A DNA stretch of 64,000 bases from assembly GCF_033568475.1 (NCBI RefSeq), contig NC_133123.1, positions 744,001 through 808,000 of the forward strand. Direction: 5' to 3'. The position numbers and the translations under genes are program-made. Position 1 is the stretch's first letter. Every line of letters begins with the position of its first letter. The notes beneath the pieces are model-generated. The model was not told the DNA's origin. It made no database searches and worked only from the letters and a program-made list of their open reading frames with translations. Source of the stretch: Henckelia pumila (Eukaryota > Streptophyta > Magnoliopsida > Lamiales > Gesneriaceae). Shown piece after piece: positions 36,783 to 47,999 of the stretch.

Positions 36783-37214
36783 TCTATACTATTTTATAAA
36801 AGTTGAGAGCCCTTTACAAACCGTTTCTCTTAGTCTAATATGCGGACACTATGTTTTCTTGACCATTTTACCCTTTGGCTTCACACATTCGTATTTCGTA
36901 TTTGTTTTCATCTAATATTTTATTCCTCATTCCCTCTATCTCACTTCACCTTTCCACTTATTAGTTATTACCCACTACCCACCCGCGTCTTCTTCCACAA
37001 TTTTTTTTAAACAAAAAAAAAACTATATCAATTAACTAACTCACCAGACACTAACTCCAATTATCTTCATAAATTTTCAATTTCATCATATTTTTCATTT
37101 GACTTCTAATTTTTCAAATGATTTTTTTCCCCAATAACATGTTGATCAGTAATAATAAGAAAGTGATCGTAGCAGAAAATATTTCGTTACACACGTGCCA
37201 AATTTTCTAGCTAG
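36783..37214. mobile_element. Candidate small non-autonomous Helitron (432 bp)
   Basis: It begins TCTATACTATTTTATAAAAG after an A and ends TTTTCTAGCTAG before a T, which fits the Helitron rules (5' TC, 3' CTAG, insertion between A and T). The 5' end resembles common plant Helitron ends. A convincing 3' hairpin was not found, so the call is tentative. Confidence 0.35.
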
Positions 37215-38878
37215 TATAAATAATGTATTTGTAGGTATATCAAAATCTTTTCCACTTCAATTCAAAGCCTCTATAAAACATAAACTAAGGAAGACTATAT
37301 ATATATAATATAGAAATTTTTTTTTACATGTACATCAATGTTTGCGTTCCAAAATTCAATATAATAATTCATTTGTCATACAAAATTATGTTATATAATA
37401 ACAAAAATTGATTATATAATCATGTAAATATAGATGTTCACGATATTAAATATTATATATATATAAAAAATTTGCCGTAATGAAAGATTTATTTGAAAAA
37501 CGATTCCCGCTGTGTGGTGGAGAAGATCATCTCGTTCCATTGCGGATGCATTTAAGAAATTTCGTTTCTTTCTCAGGAAATTTTAATGGCCAACAGAATT
37601 CAAAATGGGAAAATCGGGATATTAATTAAATTCAAATATTTAAAATAGCATTCAACATTAAATTGTATTTATTCTGCGACTCAGATTTCTTCAATAATGT
37701 TGATATAAAATTATTGGTGCATATCATATATTATTACTATTACTATTATTATTTTTTTAGGGAACTATTACTATTATTATTAAAAATTAAATTGTATTGT
37801 CATTCGTGTCGAGTCCTTATTTGTTGGATTCTGAAAATATTAAATGAGATATTTAATTTATGTAGTCGCGAGCACAGGAGCGAAGACCAAGGGGGGTGGA
37901 ATACGTCGTCGTTGCGTGGGGTGGGACAATGCAATAAGATTTTATTTTGATTGGCGGTGTTGTGGCCGTACGATCCACATGCGCGCAAATCGATGGCTAT
38001 TTATCCTTTTCAGTAGCCGACACCATCTGCTCTGAAAACGACCGGTCTAGTTCCTTTTGGCAACTTTCTCATTCCTTGCCACGTTTTGCTTTAATTATTT
38101 TTGTTTTTGTTTCTCTAATAAAACTCTTTCTCTCTATACTCGCTAGCTAGCTGGTAAATCTATATATATATTGTACCAATATTATATTGTATTTGCCGTC
38201 AAAAATATAAATACGTACTTTCGTGATTATTACTTATTTTTATATTTTATATTGCGGACGAGGTGAAGGATAATATCCAATTGTTTGTATGGAAAACGTG
38301 GAGCCTAAAACTACTAATGTTAATGGGTAGCGTAATCTATTTCATTTTGTTAATTAACGATGATATTTATTTACTTTCTTTACACACTTTTTCCATTAAA
38401 TACCTCCGCTCTTCGAATTCGTGAAGTACTTTTCAAATGATAAGTTCGAAGAAAATATGGAACCACCACCAACTTCATCGTGTATCATTTTCTTAGAAAT
38501 TTTCTAGCTATAAATCTAATCATAATTTGAACTTCATATTCAAGAGTATGAGTATTTAATAGCTAGCTAGTAATAACCATCTCACTCAATATCAATTGTA
38601 TATCGATTTATAAAAAATTATAGTTTATTCTGATTGTGTAATTTAAATATTTTAAATCACACAACATTTCAAATATCACGTTTTAAATATTCAAATCAAT
38701 AAAAATAATTAATGCACCTCAAAACTATAATTAAACCGAGAACCGCCTTTCAACTGGACACTAGCTAACGGCATATTTTGTCTTTGAGCTGCTAGCTACC
38801 ATATTTATAAAATGAGTTTCTTAACTAGACATTAGGGTCGTCATTGGTGATAAAATCTTTTATTTATTTTTATATAAA
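37215..38878. other. Gene-poor stretch, part 2, with a GC-richer island at about 37860-38150
   Basis: Mostly AT-rich. The island holds CG-bearing sequence (ACGTCGTCG, CATGCGCGCAAATCG, ACGACCGG), a possible TATA (GGCTATTTATCC), and a pyrimidine-rich tail (CTCTTTCTCTCTATACTCG). It looks like a promoter plus leader, but no coding exon follows. Confidence 0.4.
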
Positions 38879-39843
38879 AATAGTGTTATTTACATTCAAA
38901 AAATACTAATCACACTCCACTTTTTAATTTTTTTATTATACATATTGGCAATATTATCCTTTCTTATGTTTAGTAAGTTTTCAAAGCATTCTAAAATTTA
39001 AACACAAACCTAATATAAATTAACTTCCTTGAATAATTAATAAACAAATAAATAAGCAATCAATTAATTTTAGAGAAAATCTTAAAACTAATCTTCAAAA
39101 TAGAAAAAGATTTATATAGTAAACCGATTACAAATATAATATATCATCATATTGAATGAACTTGAAGAATTTTTTTATTTTTTTTACACTATAGCAATAA
39201 TATTAAATATTTAAATGAATTATTAAATATTGATATAGTTATAAATTTTTTTATACATTTTAATTACATTTGTTTATATATATGACTCGATAATTTACTT
39301 ATAAAAATAATAATATAATTTTTTAATAATGATATAGTATATTCAAAAGGTAGAAAATAATATTTATTTTTATTTTTTATAAATATGTCGTGAATTTGTA
39401 ATATTAGTTTCAGTATAAATTATATAATATTGTTTACTCACTTGATTTGTAAACCAATAAAATAAAATAATTAAAACTATAATAGTTAGAATAATTTATT
39501 TCTATGTAATAAAACTAAGTGAATATTTCAATAAATAAAGGTAATTGAAAACTTTTTTTTGGAAAAAAATAAAAATAAAAAATATCTTTCCCAGACTTAA
39601 ATCTATTTTCTGGTCAAATATTAATTTTCAAATATTTAATGAATTGAAATAAGATAATATATATTCTTAAAATTAACAATAGAGATAATGAAATAATGAA
39701 TGCAAAATATATGTTTGTAAGGTCAAACATGATTTAATATGTATTTAGAAAGTCATAAATAAGGGGTAATTTTGTCAACTAACACAATAAAAATAAAATT
39801 TGAAGTGTAATTAACACTTTTTGGAGTATAAATAACAATATCA
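38879..39843. repeat. Large TIR element (about 965 bp), superfamily unknown
   Basis: The left end (ATAGTGTTATTTACATTC, AATACTAATCACACTCCA) is matched by the reverse complement of the right end (ATATTGTTATTTATACTC, AGTGTTAATTACACTTCA), about 40 bp with several mismatches. The interior is AT-rich and has no reading frame. No clear target duplication. Confidence 0.5.
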
Positions 39844-42794
39844 TTTCTATAGTCATTAATTTCAAAATCTAGGGTGATGAAAAAAAATGATCAACACATC
39901 TAACTCAAAAGGAAAGAAATTTATAAAGAAAGAAAAAGATATCATTCCTAAAACCATCTTTACGATGAATTTCAGATCTAAGAACAACCGAGGAATAAAT
40001 ATATGAAATAGCAATGACTTAAATTGGGAAAAAAAAAAAAACAGAGTGCCGATACTCGGTTATTCAACAAGTAGAAGAAGAGTACCGGGCCCCGGGGTGT
40101 AAGTAAATATTACTTCATTTTCCGAATAAATATAATGTTGATTTCTCAATAATTTTTCCAACTAAAATAGATGAATTCATAGCATAATCGAATTGCTATT
40201 ATTTATTAAAAAAGAAAAAAAAGTGTGTAATAATATGCATGGAAGAGCGTGTAATTGACGTGACAAAAAGTACGATGAAATAGAGATGGAGGAGAGGAGA
40301 GAGGGTGGGCATGCACGTACAGTACAAAAACAGTGAGCAATAAAGCAGTGGTGTGAAAGCGGGTTTTGGGGGTTGCCCCACAAAGGGACTGACTGCCAGA
40401 AAACGGGTTTCAGTAAAAGCCCGCGAAAAAGTCGAGGGCCTCTCTGTAAACGCCAAACCCCGCTTTCTCATCAGTCCTTGTCTCTTTACCCATTCATTCA
40501 CTTCTACTTTTCTTTTCTTTTCTTTTTCTTTTTCTTTTTTTCTTTTATTATCATCTCTTCACCAGACCATTTTCACTGGTCCACCCGATGTGGTCGACCC
40601 ATTTTAATTCTTTTTTTACCGGAAAAAAAAAAACATTGGATTTTCATTCAAACTTTCACTGACATTTTATTTTATTTTGTACCCTTAATTTAATTATTAA
40701 TCACCATAATTTAATTTAGTGCAAACAATATCATCATTTTTAATTGGAACATAATAATTACTACTTTACGTTCCCAGCTTCTTCAAAAGAGTACTTATAA
40801 TATAATAAAATAAAATGTTTTCCTATCAGTAAGAACTGTACTTAGCTAGATACGAAAAGATCATCATAATAAATATTATAGAGATAAAATCCATTGACCA
40901 ATTACAAATAATGGTTAAAATTTGTAGTAACAAATAGATACCATGTATTATCTATTAATAGAAACGTATCTTATAACAAGAAATCACACATTTCCACAGT
41001 GGGGTACTGCATAGTCCGACAGATATATTATTATCCTAGCTGGGCTACGTAGTACTTCATGCACTGCATGCTGTCATTTTGTGTATTGTCCGTTTACATG
41101 CTAATTATACAATAATTAATGCTCCCCGCAATTTACCAAAAGCTTAAGACCCTGTTGTTTAAGCAATCCCACGTGGTTAGGGGGGGGATTAAATTAAGCC
41201 GATGAATTAATATATTCGTAAAAATATGTATATTTGTTGGCAAGGATGGCACCACAAAAAGGCATGCAAGAGGACAACTTCCCCGTAAATTTTGAAATGA
41301 AAAAATACCTCTAGATTTTTTAAATTACACACATAAGTTATAGTTTCAATAACAGCTCAAACGCCAAGTTTATGCAATATTCTATTATATATTGCTTAAT
41401 CGCCCAACGTACTTCTTTGGTAACATAAGAAATGAATTTTGTTTTCTTCTACGTTTTTTGTTTTTACGATTTTACTTAAATTAAATAATATCGTGAGAAA
41501 AATATTTCCAATATCCAAATGGTTGAATTTATTTTACTGCGTGCTAACTGCAGCCTGCATGTCGGTCCCTTAATCACGACCAATTAAAAAGTTCATTTCT
41601 CCCTAGTGCTAAAATAAATTTTACTGCCCATTTTTTTTTCTATTAATATCTAACAGCACTAGGTTTAAAAAATAAATTCAGTTGGTATCAAAGGAATTCA
41701 TGATGCCGTAGCCAAAACATTTATGACACGTAGAAAGAAGCTAAAAGGTATGTATATATGTACCAAGTTAATATTCGAACACATGCATAATTTCTATACA
41801 TATTGTTTTTAACATAAAGCATACTTTAATTTATCAAACGCATCTTCTTATGTTGTCAATACATTATTTTTCACAAATATTTAGTATTTTGTTTTAGATA
41901 TCCAGATACATGCAGTTTTGGTATTTTGAGAGACATAATCAAAATTTTTTTTTTTTTTTGCATCATGCATGTGCATAATTTTTTTTTATCTTTTTATTAT
42001 ATTGCAAAACTTGATTTTATCATGAATTTTAAAGTTTAATATTAATTATTTTAGTATAGAAATGTGTAGCATATATGTGTGTGTGGTTTTCAATTTATAT
42101 ATATATTTATTCTTATCTAATATATGATTTTAGAATTATTTGAATACTTTTACATATGGTTATATATCTATTTCTTCACATGGTTATATTTATTTATTTT
42201 TTTTTATTTTAGCTAGATCTATGTACCAATCTGGAAAATTTATGACAGTTTCTGTATCTAAATAAATAATATTTGTTTTTCCTGATGCATGATATAAAAT
42301 TGAGTCTTTTTGCCAAGGAATAATGGTTTGAGACTTTGAGCTCCCATTTTCCAAATGCCGAATTGCATAAAATTTGCCACGGAAATTGAGGGGGGGCATT
42401 CTGGACTTTTGACATATTGGTGACAAAAGAAAGTGTTTTGTGTAGGGGGTGGGGGGACCAGAGTCGATATATGTTCATCTCATTTATAGATTTTGGATGC
42501 AAATATCATTTTTCTAAGTGTCCTCAATGTGATGGTGCATGTCAAATTAGGAAAACATAATTAAAAAAGGTGACAAGGATTTGTGATGTGTGAACCAACA
42601 TCCTTCCATTTTTGTTAGGTATAAATTTAATTCATTTGTTTCTAACAAAACAAAAAATTAGTTTCATTCATTTGTTTCAAGGGGTTCACGCGAATGAGAT
42701 TTCGGTTGTATAGCCAACCATCGTCTACGAAATAATCGTTTAAAACTGACATCTTTTACAACCAGTCTATAATGGGTTTTAAGAATTTGGTATT
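39844..42794. other. Gene-poor stretch, part 3, with an island at about 40340-40610
   Basis: The island at 40340-40610 is GC-rich for this window (GCGGGTTTTGGGGGTTGCCCC, then AACGCCAAACCCCGC), with two overlapping inverted pairs, followed by a CTTTT-type pyrimidine tract (40505-40550). Another unusual segment at about 42290-42480 has G runs (GAGGGGGGGC, GGGGGTGGGGGG). The rest is AT-rich with poly-T tracts. No coding gene or known microRNA was recognised. Confidence 0.45.
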
Positions 42795-43045
42795 GGGAAA
42801 AATGTATTTTTTGTTCTATGATTTCGTCCTTTTTTTTGCTTTGGTCCTCCATGTTATAAATTCGAGGTTTAGTCCCGTGGTCTTTTATTTTTTAAATTTT
42901 AGTCAATTTTTTTATTGGAGTGTTGATGCGACACTACACATCAGCATGACATCAATGCTGCATTGGTTCCATGTCAGTTACCAAATTGGAAAAAATTATT
43001 AAAATTACCAAAAATACAAATATATATAGCAGATTAAAATTAAAA
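42795..43045. repeat. Foldback MITE, family A, copy 5 (incomplete right end)
   Basis: The left end GGGAAAAATGTATTTTTTG, the GGTCCTCCATGTTATAAATTC block and the centre (ACACTACACATCAGCATGAC, ATCAATGCTGCATTGGTTCC) match the family. The right end fades into a GAC/GAT and TA microsatellite at 43050-43090. Confidence 0.55.
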
Positions 43046-43097
43046 TTTGATGACGACGACGATGATGATATATATATATATATATATAATATATGAC

Positions 43098-43670
43098 CAG
43101 TGTTTTAAAAAGCGTAAAAAAGTGTCGTTTAAGCGCGATTAAGCGTGAAACGTAAACAAAAAGCTTCGCTTTGGGCAAAAGCGTGAAAAAGCGATCAACC
43201 ATTTGGTTGACCATATTAAGTGCAAAAAAGCGTGAAAAAATATATTTTTTTAGAATAATATTTAATTTAATTTTAATTTTTTAAATATTTTCAACTTTTA
43301 ACTTTAATTTTAATGATAAATAATTAATAATATTAGTTTTTTTAAAAAACCCCCTTAAATGCATTAAAATTAAATTTGTTTCGTACATTTTCTTTATTTG
43401 CGATTAAGAGATGAAACATAACCTAACACAAACATTTTACTCTAGATAATTTGTTATTTTAAAATTTATATTTTTTTTAACTTGAAAGTTTATGTATTTA
43501 TTCTTAAAATATTTATGTTTATATATTATTTATTTTATTAATTAACTTAATATAATTAAAATTATGCAAAAAATAAAAAACGTTTTTTCACGATTAAACT
43601 TGTTCTAAACTCGTTTAAACTTGTGAAGCTTGAAGCTTGACTGTGACGCTTCGCGCTTTTTAGAACCTTG
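43098..43670. mobile_element. Non-autonomous hAT element (573 bp) with perfect 8-bp target duplication
   Basis: TATATGAC is present directly on both sides (43090-43097 and 43671-43678). The ends are inverted: CAGTGTTTTAAAAAGCGT on the left, and the reverse complement of the right end is CAAGGTTCTAAAAAGCGCG. Subterminal AAGCG/CGCTT repeats abound. An 8-bp duplication with C-A-first termini fits hAT. There is no transposase, so it is a MITE-like deletion derivative, and the intact duplication suggests moderate age. Confidence 0.88.
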
Positions 43671-43678
43671 TATATGAC

Positions 43679-43940
43679 ATGATCGCAAAAGACAAACATA
43701 TATATCACTAACATAACAACTTTTCCTAATATAAATTCCTAAAATCCATCTTATGGAGCCTAGTTAAAGTTAAGCTTGGTAAATAGCATCCGATTCCTAT
43801 AATTTTTTTTGGAAAAACCAAATGCAAATATTAATACGAAACCAAATAATCGTTCATTACAACATTTTATAATCAAGGGGATAGCCACCATCAACCCATT
43901 CAAAATTCGAATTCGAGATCCAAACTCGTTTAACTAGGTA
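43679..43940. other. Spacer between hAT element and TRIM
   Basis: AT-rich sequence, no feature recognised. Confidence 0.5.
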
Positions 43941-44344
43941 TGTTGAAATATTATCCCACATCGATAGGATAGAGTTCCTGGGAGCCCTTAATATAGACAA
44001 ACACAAACCTCACTTCTTGAGCTAGCTTTTGAGGTGAGTTAGGTCCTAGTCTCAATTTCTAATATGGTATCAGAGCTCAGGCCCTCCGTGTGTGTTGGAC
44101 CGCCCATAATTGGGCTGCCTATAGTTAGACCACCCTTTAATATCTCCACGCTCCAGATGTTCATTTCTGGGCGTGTGGGGGGGGGGGGGGAATATTTCAT
44201 TCCTGGGCATGTGGAGGGTGTGTTGAAATATTGTCCCACATCGGTAGGATAGAGTTCCTGGGAGCCCTTATTATAGACAAGCGCAACCCTCACCTCTTGA
44301 GATAGTTTTTAAGATGAGTTAGGTCCTAATCTTAATTTCTAACA
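43941..44344 (+). mobile_element. TRIM retroelement (404 bp; fossil)
   Basis: Two direct terminal repeats of about 124 bp (43941-44064 and 44221-44344), each beginning TGTTGAAATATT and ending TTTCTAAYA. TGGTATCAGAGC (44065-44076) directly after the first is a primer-binding site for initiator methionine tRNA; a G-rich polypurine stretch precedes the second. The interior is about 155 bp and non-coding, as in terminal-repeat retrotransposons in miniature. Flanks AGGTA and AAGTA fit a 5-bp target duplication. The repeats differ at roughly one base in nine, which suggests an insertion several million years old. The layout looks whole, but it has never had its own proteins. Confidence 0.85.
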
Positions 44345-47300
44345 AAGTAATGGGCAGTCGAATTTGCCACTCGCTCCATATGCTGAATCAAAGAGAATCG
44401 AGAGGAGCATTAAGAAGGTCTCGGAAATCCATAACTAAGACGTCATCTGTCCCAAGATCCTCATTAAGCTTGGAGAATATTGTTTGAACACAAAAAACGA
44501 ATCGGAGAACACACAAACATTTGTCACATCCACATTTAAGCAGAATTCCATACCAAATCTTATAGCTTCAGGCTCCTCCCTCTTTATCGATAATTTGGGT
44601 TTATGACTTTATACGCTAACCATTTTGACGAAAATAAAAAAAATAATTCAAGCATATATGATATATATAATTAGGAGGTTATGTTGACGGCAAAGAGATT
44701 GCGCGTGGGGGAGAAAATTATCCGAAACAGGATAAAAGCATAGGGGGGGGTAATGCGCAATTGGATACTGAAATGTAACCCGTTTTGTCCGGGTTATTGT
44801 CGTGGGCTGTACCCGCCTACGCTATTGAATGGCTACGATTGGGACTTTCCTATTTCTTCACTGTCACGCTTTTGTCCTTCCCTTGCTCATATTACCATTT
44901 TACCCTTTCGCCATAATTTTCTTATTCTCCCCCTTTTATCTTTTTCTGTTTTTTTTTCTCCCGATTAAATTAATAAGGTTTTTATTAAAAATATGTAAAT
45001 ATTGATTGTTTAACTGAACGAATACCACAAAATGTCAAAATGAGCTGCGGGTGAATACGTGCGAGTTGAATTTTTTCTTAAAAAAAATAAAAATAAACAA
45101 ACTGTTCTTTTGATGAAATTCAGGTTATTTTGCATTGAAAGTAACCCTTGCATTGCATACCTATTGTCCAACTAATCCTATTTTAGTATTGATGCTACAT
45201 ATGTACCATTTATGATCAGTCTGGACCCAAAATTTTTTAGATATATAATGACATAATAGAGTTTAATTTTGAAATTCATATTCACCCTTTTCCCTTTATA
45301 AAAATTAACCGTAAATTTTAAACATTAATTTAAATTTAGAAGAACGACCTTGACTAACTCCTTGAAAAGTAATGTTAATCTTTTTATATCGCATCATTTA
45401 TTTGGTTACACATCTATTTATACACCAAGATAATTAAGATGCACCACGAACACGAATCATGTTTATACAAATAACTATTGACACACCCACCATTAAATCT
45501 AAAAGTACTAAAATTATCAAAATGGAATGTAAAAAAACATAACCTAACTGGCGTCATGTTCGAATTAAATTAAATTTTTTTAACAAAAGCATGTGTAGGG
45601 CAAGCACAAAAGAATCAAAAAATTGGGACCATCTTTGGCTACCTAAAAATAGTGTGCAAGTCATAATCCCTTGCTTTATTGCCCCAACAAAAAGATAACA
45701 TCAACGCCTTTGGCTGGCAACTTGGATCTTTTTCTTCCTTAATTGGCCTATTGGATGCGGGGAACTCATTATTGAAAGCCCCTAGCATAGTGTGGCCACA
45801 CGGCACAAAATTTGGGCAGCCTAAGTACTACTTGCCCATTAGAAGAAAATTGGAATAAGCCATTAATTAAACACATTTTAGGTGATGTGCATTTCTTTAC
45901 TTCACAATTATCCTTCATCCAATTCTTTAATTGAATCAAATCATATATATTCTAATTTATCGGGGTTTTTTTTTAAAAAAAAAGTTTATATATAAATATC
46001 GAGCAACGAGTTGGTGGGCCGTAGATCGCCACAAATAATTTTTTCCTATAATTTTTTATTTTTTATTTCAAAATATGTTGAAATGAGAGAGGAAAATAAG
46101 TAGTGGAAAATGAGTCAATAAACGAAGCAAGTGTATGCACATCACTAAATGCTGCGGTTGACTGGAGCTGGAATATTTTAAGTTGAAACTTCGTTTCCTG
46201 GTGAAGCATTATCTTAACATAGTTATTATAGTAAACAACAATCAATATCCATTTTTAATCAGTTGATTTTTTGTACAGCTAGCACTAATAGTATTTTATA
46301 ATCTGTTTTATTTTTTCTAGAAGCATAAACTGTACCAAGAATTTATGCATGCTTTTGAACTTTTTGGATTATTCCTTCAATAGTTTACACACATGAAAAT
46401 AATATTTGTTTAAGGTAATTATTTTTTTAATTCAATTATGAGTTGCAAATTGGATGCATCCGCACAGTACCATGATTATTATAGCTAATATATAACCGTC
46501 TTTGATTTTCAAACTATAATATCAAAGTTTTTTTCCTCAATATTCTATATAATGTTTTTTTTAAAAACACAAAAAATAATTAGTCTAACACAAATTATAC
46601 ATAAATATTACATCTTCAGAGATGTCTAAAATTTGCATAAACATCATATCCGCCAATCAGCTTCCTGAAAGAGATCGAATTGAAGTCATTGTTTGTTTGA
46701 CAAGACATTAATTTAATCATGATGGCACGTTCACTTGATTCAAATTAATAATTATAAATTGATTTAATGAATTTCGATTAATATCTATAAAATCGGTTGA
46801 TATTCATATTTACATTGAAAAAAATATTTTTAATATAAAAATTAATAATTTTTTATAAGTATAGTCATGTCGGACCTCGAAATCACAAACGGTCACTTTT
46901 TGTAAGAGTTTTTTTTTTTTTTTGGTGATGATCAAATATGATCACAAATTAATTAACTAAAATATCAAAATTTGTGAAGTTATTCATAGGGTTAGTAGCA
47001 ACTAGCAAGTCAGAAAATATATAAAATAAATAAACAAATAAATAAAATAAACAATGAGAGTGAAATGAAATAATGAAGGGAAGGGACACAAGGGAGATTT
47101 GTTGAAGTGGAAGGGGACAGAATAGACATCCCCCGAAAATAAAGGGGGTTATGTGCGCACACAATTCATCTTTTTTACCTCTTATTATTATTATTATGAA
47201 GATGATCTATTATTTGTTTATACATTATTATATTATATATAATAATATTTCTGATTTATTATTGTTACTGCAACTCCTCTTCCTCCACTCCTTCCCATAA

Positions 47301-47952
47301 TTTTTAATTAATTATTATTATTATTATTTATCCAGCTCCCCCTCAACTAACTCCCAAAAATCACACACTGACACCCTCTCTACTGTGTGCTACAGTCCAA
47401 GAAGTAGATACAGATGGGTGTATGCATAGGCTATGTACATACATAATCTAATGCCCACCCTCGATTCCTCACACCCCACACAGGTAGCTGAGTCTGCTGC
47501 ACAGCGCTGCTTCTTCTGCAGCTTGCCAGAGAGTCCTGTAACGATTATATTAATGTTTTTGCATTTACGATTACAAAAGTTCAAGAGTTATTGTTATCGT
47601 TATTAGTAAAAATCAAGGCGCGAGTGAGATGGGATGCTGCGGATTCGTAAAAGTTGGGAGTCTTGTGAGTGATAATCTTCATGCCCATTTAAAATAAAGC
47701 TAGATTTTTTTTGATATATATGCACAGAGAAAAGGCGATCCCGTGTTTGCAGTGAGAGAAAGCAAAGCAATGCAGTGAGTGCGCTATTAAGATAAAAAAG
47801 GTCCCATCTTTTCTCTCTCGTTCTCCTTCTATCTGTGCTTATGTGAGTGGGTCCTTTCCAAGTACACCCCCACATTTTGTGTGTAGAGATTTTGCAGCAA
47901 CTCAAAGGATTTTTCTGTTTTATGTGTGATTTTGGTTGCTTAGGGTTCGACT
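44345..47952. other. ETTIN upstream region
   Basis: 44690-44960 is a GC-richer island (CGTTTTGTCCGGGTTATTG, GTACCCGCCTACGC) and 45560-45860 has lower AT content than its surroundings; both could be distal regulatory or conserved non-coding sequence. The rest is AT-rich. From about 47400 the sequence looks like promoter and leader of ETTIN, with several short upstream ORFs after 47629. Confidence 0.5.
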
Positions 47953-47999
47953 ATGATGTGCGGGTTAATCGATTTGAATACCGTCAACACCGAAGATGA
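47629..47999 (+). promoter_or_regulatory. Upstream ORFs in the ETTIN leader
   Basis: If transcription starts before 47629, the leader holds at least five upstream start codons: 47629-47697 (22 codons), 47720-47755 (11 codons), minimal ones at 47770 (ATG-CAG-TGA) and near 47840 (ATG-TGA), and 47922-47999 (25 codons). The last starts 31 bases before the main ATG in another frame and ends inside the coding region. The Arabidopsis ETT leader also carries upstream ORFs that lower translation and depend on ribosomal protein RPL24 (established). An intron in the leader could remove some of them. Confidence 0.5.

Noticed and set aside
37860-40610. MicroRNA precursor in the promoter-like islands
   Set aside because: Checked by eye against common plant microRNAs (156, 159/319, 160, 164, 166, 167, 171, 172, 390, 396 and others); no match and no simple hairpin.
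40353-40693. Plus-strand frames over the GC-rich island as a protein gene
   Set aside because: The C-terminal halves translate a CTTTT tract into Phe/Ser runs; no motif and no splicing support.
42190-42502. Two overlapping minus-strand frames near G-run sequence as a gene
   Set aside because: Neither frame shows a family motif or consistent splice sites; kept only as part of an unexplained segment.
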